From NCBI GenBank assembly GCA_947625735.1, contig CANQPL010000014.1, forward strand, positions 1-61,159: a stretch of DNA of 61,159 nucleotides, written 5' to 3'. The translations under genes and the position numbers were made by a program. The notes under the pieces are model-generated. The model was not told the DNA's origin. It was given only the letters and a program-made list of their open reading frames with translations, and did not search any database. Below, in pieces: positions 1 through 10,200 of the stretch (its first letter is position 1; each line of letters starts with the position of its first letter). This stretch comes from an uncultured Clostridia bacterium. GTDB lineage: Bacteria; Bacillota; Clostridia; Oscillospirales; Ruminococcaceae.

Positions 1-291
1 CCCTCAGCTCTGCCCTTGGCTCTACCCTCGGCTCTACCCTCGGCTCTACCCTCGGCTCTACCCTCGGCTCTACCCTCAGCTCTGCCCTTAACAACTCCCC
101 TTTCTATGCCCTCTGCAATGCCCTCTTCTTTCACTTTCCTCATATCATCGTGATACCGCCACTTTGCTTCATCACGGGCACGAATATATTCACGGTATTT
201 GATTCGCATATCCGAATTGCGGATACGGGAAATGCTCTTATTTATTATTGAATGTACGGTATTTTTTAACATAATAAGTTTCTCTTTACTG
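1..291 (-). pseudogene. Duplicated 3' fragment of the Rpn-family nuclease gene (runs off left edge)
   Basis: Read on the minus strand, this stretch encodes a peptide beginning around ASYSKEKLIMLKNT and continuing through REYIRARDEAKWRYHDD and a run of RAEG repeats. It is nearly the same as the C-terminal third of the intact neighbour at 318-1214. It has no start codon or N-terminal nuclease domain and is in frame with, but separated by a TAA stop from, the end of the intact gene. It therefore looks like a partial tandem duplication. The 12-bp repeats encoding RAEG run into the left window edge, so the true end is not visible. It could still be read as a short ORF from the internal ATG near position 267, but no ribosome binding site is evident. 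Confidence 0.7.
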
Positions 292-317
292 TATGAGGCT
301 GTTTTTGCGCCGCAGAA

Positions 318-1214
318 TTATTTACTCATGATCCTTTTTATTTCTTCTTCTGACAGACCTGCGGATTTCATTTGTCTTATGAATTCTGTTTTAGCCTCTG
401 CAATGCCCTCAGCTCTGCCCTTGGCTCTACCCTCGGCTCTACCCTCAGCTCTGCCCTCAGCTCTGCCCTTAACAACTCCCCTTTCTATGCCCTCTGCAAT
501 GCCCTCTTCTTTCACTTTCCTCATATCATCGTGATACCGCCACCTTGCTTCATCACGGGCGCGGATATATTCACGGAGCTTAATATCGGCGTTCAGCTCC
601 CGGATCCGTGAAATGCTCTTGTTTATCATGGGATCTCCCGTATTTTTCAACATAGTAAATTCCTCCTCACTTCCTGCATCTATCAGTTTGAGCCAGAGCT
701 GCTTCCGGTCTGAGATATCCGGCGCACTCCTTATCTTCGGAATCTCAAAAAAGCATATCATCAGCTTATCGGTAAGCAACTCCCGTCTGTTCTGCTCGTA
801 GATGCGGAAAACCGAATAATACTCCTTACAGTCAAATTTTTTATAGCCCAGAATATTCAGCGATATTGTGGGGAAAAGTGACTCGTACTTCTCTCCCTTG
901 CTGAGATTATCCGCAAACAGCTTTGACCAGTAAAGCAATACCCTGTCTGCAAAATCCCTTTCCCGCCTTGCCTGCATCTCAATGTCTATCTCTTTATTTC
1001 CGATGATCAGATGAACGTCAAGCCTGCTTGTTTTTCCCGGAAGATCACGGGGTATTATCTCGGAATTGAGGATCTTCATTCCCGTAATTTCCTTAAAGGG
1101 AATATCAAGCATATCCGATATAAACTGTTTAAGTATATCCTCATTCCTTACAAAAAGCGCTTTGAACATTATATCGTTTTTACATGAAATATATCTGCCG
1201 CTTTTATAAGCCAT
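318..1214 (-). CDS. Rpn-family recombination-promoting nuclease / PD-(D/E)XK nuclease family putative transposase
   Basis: This 298-residue protein begins with the family hallmark CKNDIMFKALF and carries a PD-(D/E)XK-type core: Asp in SRLDVHL (about residue 65) and the ExQ-type motif IEMQ (about residue 80). That matches the PDDEXK_2/Rpn family, whose studied members are DNA endonucleases that raise RecA-independent recombination. The C-terminal part is charged and contains tandem RAEG/RAKG tetrapeptides from a 12-bp DNA repeat (about 405-480), a common length-variable feature of this family. The SD is weak (AAGGCGG). The gene follows 1252-1647 by 37 bases on the same strand and may be co-transcribed with it. 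The adjacent partial duplicate suggests the locus recombines. Family call is confident; the cellular role is not known. Confidence 0.85.
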   Translation of the reverse strand: MAYKSGRYISCKNDIMFKALFVRNEDILKQFISDMLDIPFKEITGMKILNSEIIPRDLPGKTSRLDVHLIIGNKEIDIEMQARRERDFADRVLLYWSKLFADNLSKGEKYESLFPTISLNILGYKKFDCKEYYSVFRIYEQNRRELLTDKLMICFFEIPKIRSAPDISDRKQLWLKLIDAGSEEEFTMLKNTGDPMINKSISRIRELNADIKLREYIRARDEARWRYHDDMRKVKEEGIAEGIERGVVKGRAEGRAEGRAEGRAKGRAEGIAEAKTEFIRQMKSAGLSEEEIKRIMSK

Positions 1215-1251
1215 GTTACCGCCGCCTTTTTATTTTATGATATTAAATTGT

Positions 1252-1647
1252 CTAAATTCCTAAAATGTAAAAGCCGTTGTACTTTTTTGCATTGTTTAGC
1301 CATTCTGCAAGCCTCTCCCAATCTTCCGGCTTTATTTCACGGAGCTTTCCGATCATGCCGCCGATCAGCTCCGGTCTGTAGTAATTTATCCCGAACGGAT
1401 CCACTGTTCCGGTTTCCGAATTATTATAGATCCCACAGTCAAATATGCGCTCGTATTCTTTCATAAACAGGTTCCGGTCATCATCGTGTACGTAAAGCGA
1501 ATCATTCTGCCAATGGGAAATGCCTGATACCGATACTATATTTTTTATTTCCGTATTCTGCGGCAGTCTGCAAAACTGTATCTCAATAAATTCACTGCCG
1601 CCGAATTTTCTCCGCTCCTCCCCGGTGGCAAATGTATGAAACAGCAT
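1252..1647 (-). CDS. Hypothetical protein, 131 aa
   Basis: I do not recognise this family. The start is well supported by AAGGAGGAAATTTA directly before the ATG at 1647. The protein is soluble-looking, rich in aromatic and acidic residues, with no signal peptide or membrane segment. It ends in a tryptophan-containing segment (EDWERLAEWLNNAKKY) that looks helical. It lies just upstream of the Rpn-family gene on the same strand, so a small operon is plausible; whether the two proteins work together is not shown. Confidence 0.6.
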   Translation of the reverse strand: MLFHTFATGEERRKFGGSEFIEIQFCRLPQNTEIKNIVSVSGISHWQNDSLYVHDDDRNLFMKEYERIFDCGIYNNSETGTVDPFGINYYRPELIGGMIGKLREIKPEDWERLAEWLNNAKKYNGFYILGI

Positions 1648-1671
1648 TAAATTTCCTCCTTACGCGGCGGG

Positions 1672-1882
1672 GCGGCAGGTTGCCGCTGCCGGGTCATTGG
1701 TATAATTTGCTGAAACCCTTTACACAGTAACAACGGTAACTTTTATTTGCTTATATAAATTTCTAACTTAGCATAACAGCACAAATGAAAGTTACCGTGT
1801 TACTATTGAGATGTTCTCGCTTAATTCACCAACGACCTGCCTGCGGGGTCACCCCGCCGAGGTGGCTGCGGTCACTGACCGC
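1672..1882. repeat. Family B intergenic repeat block with outer hairpins
   Basis: The left end is a hairpin GCGGCAGGTTGCCGC (1672-1686) followed by CGGGTCATTGGT. The right half is in opposite orientation: GTTACCGTGTTACTATTGAG, ACCAACGACCTGC, then hairpins GCGGGGTCACCCCGC (1843-1857) and GCGGTCACTGACCGC (1868-1882). The same modules recur many times between 33 and 54.5 kb. The block occupies most of the gap between 1648 and 2093; the rest of the gap holds a parS-like site and a terminator. No gene is seen in it. Confidence 0.8.
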
Positions 1883-1976
1883 CCGCTCGGGTCACTTTTC
1901 TTATTTATATTATATCATATTTTCTGTAAAAATGCAATATTACGAAAAAATTTATCTGCACCTTATCTTTATGTAA

Positions 1977-1992
1977 TGTTCCATGTGGAACA
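1977..1992 (+). promoter_or_regulatory. parS: parS-like site 1 (ParB-binding)
   Basis: TGTTCCATGTGGAACA differs from the widely conserved parS palindrome TGTTCCACGTGGAACA by a single centre base. It is intergenic, like all 12 other copies in the window. Confidence 0.85.
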
Positions 1993-2046
1993 TTTATCCT
2001 TGTATAAATAATCAATATTATTACAAACAGTATAATAGTTTCCTGT

Positions 2047-2080
2047 ATAAAAAAGCAGGAGTCCCGAATCAGGCTCCTGC
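2047..2080 (-). terminator. Intrinsic terminator of the 2094-2558 operon
   Basis: On the minus strand the stem GCAGGAG/CTCCTGC (2055-2061 with 2074-2080) is followed by a run of six T, 14 bases after the stop of the 2094-2558 gene. Confidence 0.8.
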
Positions 2081-2093
2081 CTTTGCAGATGTT

Positions 2094-2558
2094 CTATATC
2101 AGCGTAAACAATATCAGCACAACTGCTGCTATGGGGATAAAAACAGCAATTCCGATGCAGAATGATATTACATTGAGAAATGCTATCCAAAGTCTTTTCC
2201 CTATATCGGGAGTTCTGCCGTCCTTGTCCGATAGCCTGCCGTAAACAGCTGCATTTGCGGCTGCGGTCAGGGTAAACACTGCGGGAAAGCATATCCTTGC
2301 ACTTAAAGGATATGTCATATTATCCGGAGATGCCATGGACATCATGGAGTAAAACAGGGGAGCCGCAGACAGAAAACCACACACCGCATTGACCTTTAAT
2401 GGTGCGGGCTGAATATCATAGGGAAAGCTCCTGTTAAAAAATGCAAACAGGACAGCCGCGGTAAACGGTGCGCAAAGATAATACATATTGCCACCAAGAA
2501 TACCCGCTGCCGCATTTACCAGAGCTGCCGCAGCAAATGCGGCAAGCTGTTTTTTCAT
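2094..2558 (-). CDS. Hypothetical integral membrane protein, 154 aa
   Basis: Four hydrophobic segments can be seen, roughly residues 5-22, 28-42, 60-76 and 125-152, with a short charged loop (RLSDKDGRTPDIGKR) before the last. I cannot assign a family. The start lies 13 bases after the Nudix gene's stop on the same strand, so the two are probably co-transcribed, and a clear terminator follows. Start choice is moderately uncertain because the SD is weak. Confidence 0.6.
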   Translation of the reverse strand: MKKQLAAFAAAALVNAAAGILGGNMYYLCAPFTAAVLFAFFNRSFPYDIQPAPLKVNAVCGFLSAAPLFYSMMSMASPDNMTYPLSARICFPAVFTLTAAANAAVYGRLSDKDGRTPDIGKRLWIAFLNVISFCIGIAVFIPIAAVVLILFTLI

Positions 2559-2571
2559 ATTATCACCGCTG

Positions 2572-2982
2572 TCATTTTTTTATTGCCATTCTTGCCTTGC
2601 TCACAATGGTCTTGTCATTTTCATAGGTAAGGATCTGCAGCGCATGACCGATATCCACCCATCGCATTTCGGCGATCTCGTCCTCCTGCGGTATATGATC
2701 GTAGCAGTTTTTTGCCTTGCCGATAAAATAAACTACTACCTTCTGTGTGTCCTTCCGGGGAAAATATGTTACCGTTTCCCTGAATGTCGGATCGATAAGA
2801 ATATCTATCCCTGTTTCCTCTCTTACCTCTCTGAGGGCGGTTTCCATTTCATTTTCGCCCTCCTCCACATGACCCTTCGGAAAGGACCAGTGACCGCTGT
2901 TGATATGCTTTATAAGCAGGATCTCGGTATTCCCGTAATGCTTGCGGTATACTATAGCTCCACAGGATTTTTCATAGGTCAT
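2572..2982 (-). CDS. Nudix hydrolase, bis(5'-nucleosyl)-tetraphosphatase-like
   Basis: The 136-residue protein starts MTYEKSCGAIVYR and contains a full Nudix box around residues 37-59: Gly-x5-Glu-x7-Arg-Glu-Val-Arg-Glu-Glu-Thr-Gly-Ile, preceded by HWSFPKGHVE. Nudix enzymes hydrolyse nucleoside diphosphates linked to another moiety. The SCGAIVYR and SFPKGHVEEGE wording is typical of Ap4A hydrolases, but the substrate is inferred. An in-frame extension reaches 3105, but it is a low-complexity, Lys/Ile/Tyr-rich leader; AAAGGAG lies upstream of 2982, so the shorter form is preferred. The protein is cytoplasmic. Confidence 0.85.
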   Translation of the reverse strand: MTYEKSCGAIVYRKHYGNTEILLIKHINSGHWSFPKGHVEEGENEMETALREVREETGIDILIDPTFRETVTYFPRKDTQKVVVYFIGKAKNCYDHIPQEDEIAEMRWVDIGHALQILTYENDKTIVSKARMAIKK

Positions 2983-3149
2983 ATATGTAACCATCTCCTT
3001 TAAAGCAAAATACATATTAGTATAATTATAACATAAAAATTCGCATTTGTCAGTATTTTTTATGAAAATTATAAAAATTTTAAAATTCCTGACAATGTAT
3101 TTCATATCCTGCTTTTTTGGAGTTTATTTCCGTGAAACGAAAAACGGAT

Positions 3150-3165
3150 TGTTCCATGTGGAACA
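3150..3165 (+). promoter_or_regulatory. parS: parS-like site 2
   Basis: An exact copy of TGTTCCATGTGGAACA in the gap between the 3182-3595 gene and the Nudix gene. Confidence 0.85.
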
Positions 3166-3181
3166 TTTTTAACGGCAAACA

Positions 3182-3595
3182 TTATCCCTCGTCCGAATTA
3201 TTTTCAAGGCTGAGAGCATAGGCTTTATCCTCAAAATAGCTGTCAAGAGCGCTCTGAGATATGGAATAGCCCGAGGAGGTGCGGATATATTCATCTATTT
3301 CTCCCTTGGAGATAGCAGCCTTTATCTCATCTGCCGATATATTAAGATATGCTGCCGCTTCATTTTCGTTATAATAATTCTTCGGAGCGGTGTTGTTAAC
3401 GGTAATAGCCGAAGCGGGAACCGACTGATAAGCAAAGGTCTGCTCCTTTACAGCAGCAGTCAGCTTGTTAAGAGAACCGCTTATGCTCCCTCCTGCTATC
3501 AGCAGGCAAACGCCCAGTATTGTCGAACATATAAGCATTGTTGCGGGGGGTACGGGTTTTTGTCCTGTTCTGCGGGGTTGATTTTTCTGTTCCAT
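3182..3595 (-). CDS. Membrane-anchored protein with an excisionase/MerR-like helix-turn-helix segment
   Basis: This 137-residue protein has a basic N-terminus, one transmembrane helix (about residues 19-40, MLICSTILGVCLLIAGG) and a C-terminal part reading NYYNENEAAAYLNISADEI followed by SGYSISQSALDSYFEDKA. That C-terminal segment resembles the short HTH of excisionase/MerR-type proteins (one helix ending in a Leu-x-Ile-Ser turn, then a basic or polar recognition region). It follows addA by 23 bases on the same strand. Function is unknown; an extracytoplasmic HTH-like fold is odd, so topology needs care. Confidence 0.6.
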   Translation of the reverse strand: MEQKNQPRRTGQKPVPPATMLICSTILGVCLLIAGGSISGSLNKLTAAVKEQTFAYQSVPASAITVNNTAPKNYYNENEAAAYLNISADEIKAAISKGEIDEYIRTSSGYSISQSALDSYFEDKAYALSLENNSDEG

Positions 3596-3618
3596 AAATT
3601 TACATCCCTTTCAATTTT

Positions 3619-6600
3619 TTAATCAATATCTACCTCGATTTCACTGCCCAGCGAAAATGAATAAATATATGCCTTTTTAACGGGGCATTCCAATATCAGT
3701 GAAAAAGCCGCTGCATAAAGTCTGAGCTGCAAAGCATATCTCCTTACAAGCTCTTCGGGAGTGGTAAGGCTGTCCGTTTTATAATCCACAAGCACATATC
3801 CGTCATTCTCCCTGAAGATACAGTCAGCCACACCCTGAAGCATACCCTCAGTACCATTATAACCCATAAATCCGCTTCCGTCAAGATTAAGATCGGAAAT
3901 TTTTACAAGAAATTTTTTTTCTCTGATAATCTCCCCCGAATCTGCCATTCTTTTAAACAGCATACTGTCCGCAAATGCACCTATCAGCGGAGGATAAATG
4001 CTTTCCGCCTGTCCGCAGGAGATAATACCCATATCGGCGATCCTTTTCGCCTCCTCCTTAACAAATGCAAAAACAGCCTCTTCTCCTCTTTGCTTTGCAC
4101 TTAAAAGACGTGCCATGTCAAAATGCTGCATAAATGCATGAACTGCTGAACCCCTTTCGGCGGCGGTCACACCTTTTATCCTTTTAACAGCGGCTTTTCT
4201 CTCAGCGGGAGCAAACAGCCTGCTTTCGGGATCAAGGGGCTTTTTTGCAAGCTCCGTCACCGTATGCTTTGCAAGCATCTGCGAAAGGGTATCATCATAT
4301 TTACGGGATATGTGCTTTTCAAATTCTCTTTTTGCCCTTTCCGTTTCAACTGCGGACTGCTCATTCTCAGCAGAAATTTCCTCCTCATTTTCCTCCTGTC
4401 TGTCTTTAAGTTCGGAAGATGAAATTATCTTTAACAGTCCCTTTTCTTCAAGCTCACATTTTACAGGGGGAGTAAGCACCCCTCCCAGCCACTCTTCATA
4501 GCTGCCTCCAAGTCCGGGAGAAATATCCTGTCTGCCCTGTTCCGCAAGTATCTCTGACGCCGCACTTATCTTCTCTGCACTTTTTTTATTGCTCATGGTA
4601 ATTATTGTCTTATACTTTGCTCGTGTAAGAGCAACATACAGCAGCATGACCTCTTCATCACGCTGACTTTTTTTGATCTCCTCTGCCGCAGCCGCTCCCG
4701 GAAATGAACCGTATACCTTTATTTCACCCGGGTCCTCTGTTATTGCACCCTTTACTATGCTGTTAATGGAAAATGCCGCTCCCATATCCGAACAGAACAT
4801 CACCTTGCCCACAGACAAATTAAATCGGTGAGACGTATCACATAAAAATACAAAAGGATATTCAAGACCCTTTGAGCTGTGTATAGTTTTTATATCCACA
4901 GCACCGTCCATAGAAACAGCACTTGTTTTAATATCCTTGCCCGCCTCCTCCATAATGTCAAGCTGCCTGAGAAAACCGTTTATCCCTCCCGAGCCGTTTT
5001 TGTCATAGGCGGCAGCATATGCAGTAAAGATGTTTATATTGCTTATCATTTCGCCGCTCCTGTCGCCTATGGTCACCGAAGAAAGATAATCACATCTTTT
5101 GCAGATATACCTTATAAGCTCCTCTATGCTGTGTGACAATGCATATTTTCTGAACTGTGTATACTCCTCATAGAATCTCCTGCATTTTTTGATTGTACCC
5201 TCGGGTATTAAACCGCCTATATCCTCATTTTTAACGATACCGATAATACCTCTGAAAATACCCCCCTCACCATGTCCGTCAGAGGTCATTCTGTCCGCAA
5301 GTCTTATATACCCCATATCGGCAGCGGTCAGCATAAACAGGGGAGACATGAGCGCAGCCGTAAGCGGCACATCTCTTGTGGGATTGTCTATCACCCTGAG
5401 CATATCCGTAAGAGCCATGACCTCTCCCGAGTAAAGACATTTATTATCCTTGCCGCAGGAGGAGGCTATACCCTCCTCTGCAAGAGCGTCTGCATATATT
5501 CCGAATGCCTTTGTATTCCGTGCGAGAATACAGATATCCGAGGGAAGAATTTTTCGTTCAATGCCGTTTTCATGTATAGTCTGAGTGAGAATGCCTTTTA
5601 TCCTTTTTGCAACAGCTTTTGCTTCGGCTTTTCTTATCTCCTCAGCGGTGGTTATTTCGCTTACAATATTAATTATCTCCACAGGTCCGAAATCGTCCTG
5701 CTGATCTGCTCCCCTGATAAGAAAATGATCGCTGTTGTAAACTACTCCTCCGTTCTGCGCCGTCATCAGCCTTTCAAATATGTAATTTGCAAAGTCTATC
5801 ACATAACGGGAGCTGCGGAAATTCTTGTTAAGAAATATATGTGAGGGGGTCGTTTTTCTGTCATCTGCATAGGGGACGCTTTCTTTGATATTTTTTAAGA
5901 AAAGTCTCGGGTCAGAGCTTCTGAAACGGTAAATGGACTGCTTTACATCTCCCACTGCAAAAAAATTCGTGCCGGGAGTAGTCTCCGTTCCGTCCTTTGA
6001 CAGCAGCTTGAAGATAAGCTCCTGTATATCCGTTGAATCCTGAAACTCATCTATCATTACTATTTTATATTTTTCCGAAAGGGCATTTGCAATGGGAGTT
6101 TTAACGATCCTGCCGTTCTCGTCCCGCCTGCAAAGCAGCCTACAGGCTATCTGTTCGGCATCGCTGAAATTCAGCGAATTTTTTTCCGTCCTCATTTCAC
6201 TTTCCCTGTCTATAAGCTCTCCTAACAGCTCAAAAAGCAGAGTGCATATCCTTTCATGAACGGAAAAATCGTCCTTTATCTCCTCAGGCAAAAAGCAGTA
6301 TTCTCCTTTTTTGTCACCTCTTGATTTTTTTTGTATGCAGTATTTATCAAGAAGCGCCGCTCCCTCATTTAAAAGCAGCTCGATACCTCCGATTTTTCTT
6401 TGGATATCATCGGGTGCTGCATCTTTAAGATACTTAGGCACGGATTTTATGGGATCAACAGCAATTTCGGGAATATACTCATTATCGCTCAGAACCTTTT
6501 TTGAAGCGATCTTAAGATCGTTTATCGCATCGTCCATAAGACTGAGCTTTTTTACATCACCGGGCTTTAATAGTATTTTTCTTCCGGCTGAGATCTTTCT

Positions 6601-7299
6601 TATACCGTCTGCCGCAATGCTGAACATCTCGGCTGCATCTGAAAGACTGTCGGACATTTTTTTCCGCATACTCTTAAAAATAAGACTGTCACACGGATCA
6701 GTACCGTAGACCTTTATTATCCGCTGCATATACTCCTTCGGAAAACGCTGTGACAATATTTTTTCTTTCAGTTCAAAAAGCATTGCCGTAAAATCATCTA
6801 TTCTTTTGCTCCCCGGAAAGAAAAAGCTGCACAGCAGATCTATATCCTTTTCCCGTTCTGCAAACCACCTTTCATATACCTCATCTGCCGCTTTTTGTGA
6901 AATGATCTCACTGTCCTCGGGAGAAAGCACCGTAAAATCAGGATCGGCTCCCGACTCCTCGGGATACTGCCTTATAAGATCAAAACAAAATGAATGTATG
7001 GTAGATATCTTTGCAGACGGGAGAAGTGAAAGCTGTTCGGAAATATACACACTTCCCGTCCTGTCAAACTCATCACGCAGAGCGACCCTCAGTCTTTGCT
7101 TCATCTGAGCGGCTGCATCATTTGTAAATGTCACCACTGCCACACTGTCCGCAGTTACCTTGTTTTCCTCATCACAAAGCATTCTTCTTAGCTTTTCCAC
7201 AAGCACTGCTGTCTTTCCGCTGCCCGCTGCTGCCGATACCACAACCGATCTGCCCCTTGCGTTTATTGCGGAAAGCTGTTCATCAGTCCATTCGGGCAT
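3619..7299 (-). CDS. addA: ATP-dependent helicase/nuclease subunit A (AddA)
   Basis: This 1226-residue protein is the Firmicutes counterpart of RecB. It unwinds and resects double-strand breaks to prepare ends for RecA. Visible features are the UvrD/SF1A Walker A motif AAAGSGKTAVLVEKL near residue 22, the motif II region VMIDEFQDSTDIQ, VGDVKQSIYRFR, the helicase motif IKTIHSSKGLEYPFVF, LYVALTRAK, and a C-terminal RecB-type nuclease domain with GVADCIFREN, VLVDYKTDS and QLRLYAAA. Length is normal for AddA. Its ATG follows the TAA stop of addB with no gap, so the two subunits are translationally coupled. Confidence 0.97.
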   Translation of the reverse strand: MPEWTDEQLSAINARGRSVVVSAAAGSGKTAVLVEKLRRMLCDEENKVTADSVAVVTFTNDAAAQMKQRLRVALRDEFDRTGSVYISEQLSLLPSAKISTIHSFCFDLIRQYPEESGADPDFTVLSPEDSEIISQKAADEVYERWFAEREKDIDLLCSFFFPGSKRIDDFTAMLFELKEKILSQRFPKEYMQRIIKVYGTDPCDSLIFKSMRKKMSDSLSDAAEMFSIAADGIRKISAGRKILLKPGDVKKLSLMDDAINDLKIASKKVLSDNEYIPEIAVDPIKSVPKYLKDAAPDDIQRKIGGIELLLNEGAALLDKYCIQKKSRGDKKGEYCFLPEEIKDDFSVHERICTLLFELLGELIDRESEMRTEKNSLNFSDAEQIACRLLCRRDENGRIVKTPIANALSEKYKIVMIDEFQDSTDIQELIFKLLSKDGTETTPGTNFFAVGDVKQSIYRFRSSDPRLFLKNIKESVPYADDRKTTPSHIFLNKNFRSSRYVIDFANYIFERLMTAQNGGVVYNSDHFLIRGADQQDDFGPVEIINIVSEITTAEEIRKAEAKAVAKRIKGILTQTIHENGIERKILPSDICILARNTKAFGIYADALAEEGIASSCGKDNKCLYSGEVMALTDMLRVIDNPTRDVPLTAALMSPLFMLTAADMGYIRLADRMTSDGHGEGGIFRGIIGIVKNEDIGGLIPEGTIKKCRRFYEEYTQFRKYALSHSIEELIRYICKRCDYLSSVTIGDRSGEMISNINIFTAYAAAYDKNGSGGINGFLRQLDIMEEAGKDIKTSAVSMDGAVDIKTIHSSKGLEYPFVFLCDTSHRFNLSVGKVMFCSDMGAAFSINSIVKGAITEDPGEIKVYGSFPGAAAAEEIKKSQRDEEVMLLYVALTRAKYKTIITMSNKKSAEKISAASEILAEQGRQDISPGLGGSYEEWLGGVLTPPVKCELEEKGLLKIISSSELKDRQEENEEEISAENEQSAVETERAKREFEKHISRKYDDTLSQMLAKHTVTELAKKPLDPESRLFAPAERKAAVKRIKGVTAAERGSAVHAFMQHFDMARLLSAKQRGEEAVFAFVKEEAKRIADMGIISCGQAESIYPPLIGAFADSMLFKRMADSGEIIREKKFLVKISDLNLDGSGFMGYNGTEGMLQGVADCIFRENDGYVLVDYKTDSLTTPEELVRRYALQLRLYAAAFSLILECPVKKAYIYSFSLGSEIEVDID

Positions 7300-10200
7300 T
7301 TAATCTTCACTCCCATCTATGTCATTATTTTTTTTAAGGAAAAATGCACAGATATGATAATAGCTGCATTTTTTGCAGTCCACTCCCAGCTCCTCACAGG
7401 GAGAGGCGGGTACTTCTCCGCTGTAGACCGCCATGCACATTTCCTTTAACTTTTCCTCTGCCTTTTTTCTGTATTCTTCAAATTCCTCTGCTGTAAATCT
7501 GTCGTCCTTTACCTTATCCTTTATCTGTCTTTTTTCGGGAATAAATACCGTTCCGTCAGCCGATGAATCCATTGCTTTTATAACCGCATCATCATCAAGT
7601 ATAACACCCGTTGCTTTCAGTGATGAAAAAGCTGTCTTTTGCACCTTGCTGTTGTCCGAATTTCTGTCATTCTCGCTTTCGGGATAGCCGATAGGTATGT
7701 ATATCGCTCCCGCAGGCTCTCTGTCCTTATAGATACCCGTTTCGGGATCGGTAAGACTGTACAGATAAAAAAGCATCTGCCAGCCTGCGCCGTATATGAG
7801 CATATCTCTTTTAAAATCCTGTTTTCCTGTCTTATAATCTATTACACGGATATATTTTTTCCCGTCTGTTTCGCACAGATCTACTCTGTCCACCGTTCCG
7901 TTCAGTTCAAGAGTATGACCGTCCTCACACTCTGTTTTAATTGATGGACAGCTTTTTTCTCCGTCAGTTTTTCTTCCTATCGTAAGCTCCAGATCCTCGG
8001 GATAAAATCTGCATTTTCCCTCGCTGTATTCCCTTTGAAGTCTTATAAGCGCCCTGAGAGTATTTTCTTTCATGATCCGATAATACATGGGAAAATCTGA
8101 CGATCTTGCAAAATCTCCGCCCATATTCTCATTTACATATTTTTCGGCGGCTCTGTCTACCTTTTCACTCAGCTGACTGCGGGTAAGACCTGTAAAACCG
8201 CTCATGTCAGATGAACGATATTCCGAAAGTATACCGCTCATGCAGGCATGAGATGCATTTCCCCAATTCATGCTTGTCAGTCCCTTTTTTTCGGGCGGGT
8301 TTATACTCAGAGCCTTTTTGCAGAAATATATGAAAGGACATTTGCTGTGATCTTCAAAACGGGAGGGGGATATCCTGAGATTTTTTCCTCCCATCAGCTT
8401 TTCCATAAGCGGGGGAGGTGCAGTATGATAGGTATTTCTGTTTTTCAGATCCTCAAGATAATCAAATCTCTCCTTGTAAAATACATCTTCACTCAGACAC
8501 TGCTTTACCGCTTCTCTCTCAGATGCATTTCCTCTCCCCGAAATAAGCGCAGAATACGCCGCTTCCTTTGTACGGCAGTAAAAAAGAAGTTCCTCTTTTT
8601 CGGTGTCCTTAACAGCACAGTGGGGAGCTGCCTTTAAAACGGACGTTATATATTCCGAAGCAAAGCTCTTTTTTCCCTCGGGATCGACTTTTGAAAATGA
8701 TATAAACAGCTTTTCTGAGGGAGAGCATATTGCCTTATAGGCATTGAACCTTTCATCGGAAAGACGGTCTTTCATGCTGCCCGAAAGAGCTGCACCCGAC
8801 TTTAAAAAAAGCTCTCTTTCGTCCTCGGTAAATGTTCTGCTCTCTGCGGGGATAAAGGGAAATTTTCCGTCACAAGCCTGCATTACAAATACCGCTTTTA
8901 CTACGGGAAGTCTTGCAAGATCCGACTGCTCCGCCGCAACCCTGTCAAGATAGACAGGAGGGACAGCAAGCGTTATTCCCGCTGCGGCTATGCCGAATAT
9001 TTCACGAAATTCATTGACGGTAACCTTTTCACCCTCGCAGAATCCCTTTTCAAGCCCCGAAAGTATCCTGTCAAGCTCCTCGCAGATACGGCGGTTTTCT
9101 CTTATAACGGGATCATCAGCATCTGCTCCCGAAATATCAAGCAGCTTTTTTTCAGGATCGCATTCCGCTATAAAATTCCTCACCGCTTCGCATATTTCTC
9201 CTCCGTCCCTGCCGACACACTTTTTTCTAAGAGAATAGATCGGAGCTAAAATCCTTTGCTTTATCTGTTCATAATCGTATCCCTTTTCATCTAATGGAAA
9301 TTCCTTTTCCCACGTATCCCCGTCAATATCCCAGCTGTAACAGAAATTTTCAAGAGCCTCGGTTTCCTCATCTGTTATCGCCGTAAGTCCCGTTTTTGCA
9401 TACCTGAGTACTGCTTCTGTAGACAGCTTTTTAGATGCCGCAAGTTCAAGTGCAGAGGATATCATAAGCATGAGCGGTTTTTTTCCCGCAGAGGGCTTTT
9501 TATCCGAATAATAGGGAATAGCGTATCTTTCAAAGCACTGAGAAAGCTCATTTATATCATTATTCATGGTGCGGCTCAGTACCGCTATATCGGAATATTT
9601 ATATCCCTTTTCTTCTGTAAGCTCGGTTATCTTTGCACATATCCAGCTGCATTCAGAGGAAATATCGGGAGCTGTTATAAGAGTTATATCATCGGTTTTC
9701 TCCTCATATACGGGCAGGGGAGAATATACAAGCGCTCTTGAAATATGCAGTAATGCGTCCGATCTGTACCGCTTGTTTTCCCCGTATTTTATTCTTACGC
9801 ACTCCTCTCCCGATTCTCTTGCAATTCTTTCAAGAGAGCCGCAGGTCTCCTCAGCCGATAAAAATACTCCCTTTAAGGACGCTTCGGGTTCGATAGTCAT
9901 GCAAACGGTAAGCTCCGCTCCGCCGCTTAGCATGGCTGATATCATGTCGTACTGGTCTCCCGTAAAGCTCTTGAATTCGTCCATGAAAATGTGCTTGCCC
10001 TTGAAATAATCTGTTTGTCCCGCTTTTACAGCGGCTGTCATCATGTCAAAAAGACTGTCCCGCAGTCCCGCTTTTTCAAGCCTTAATGTGTACTCCGTAT
10101 AAACAGCAAGTATGTCCCTCAGCTTTGCAAGAATGGTTTCCGATGCGTTTTTATTTTCTTCAATTATGTCGGAAAGCCTTTCGGGTGTAACACCGCTGTG

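Noticed and set aside
199-611. Plus-strand ORFs rich in ALPSALPSALP-type repeats
   Set aside because: They are shadows of the 12-bp RAEG-coding repeat on the minus strand.
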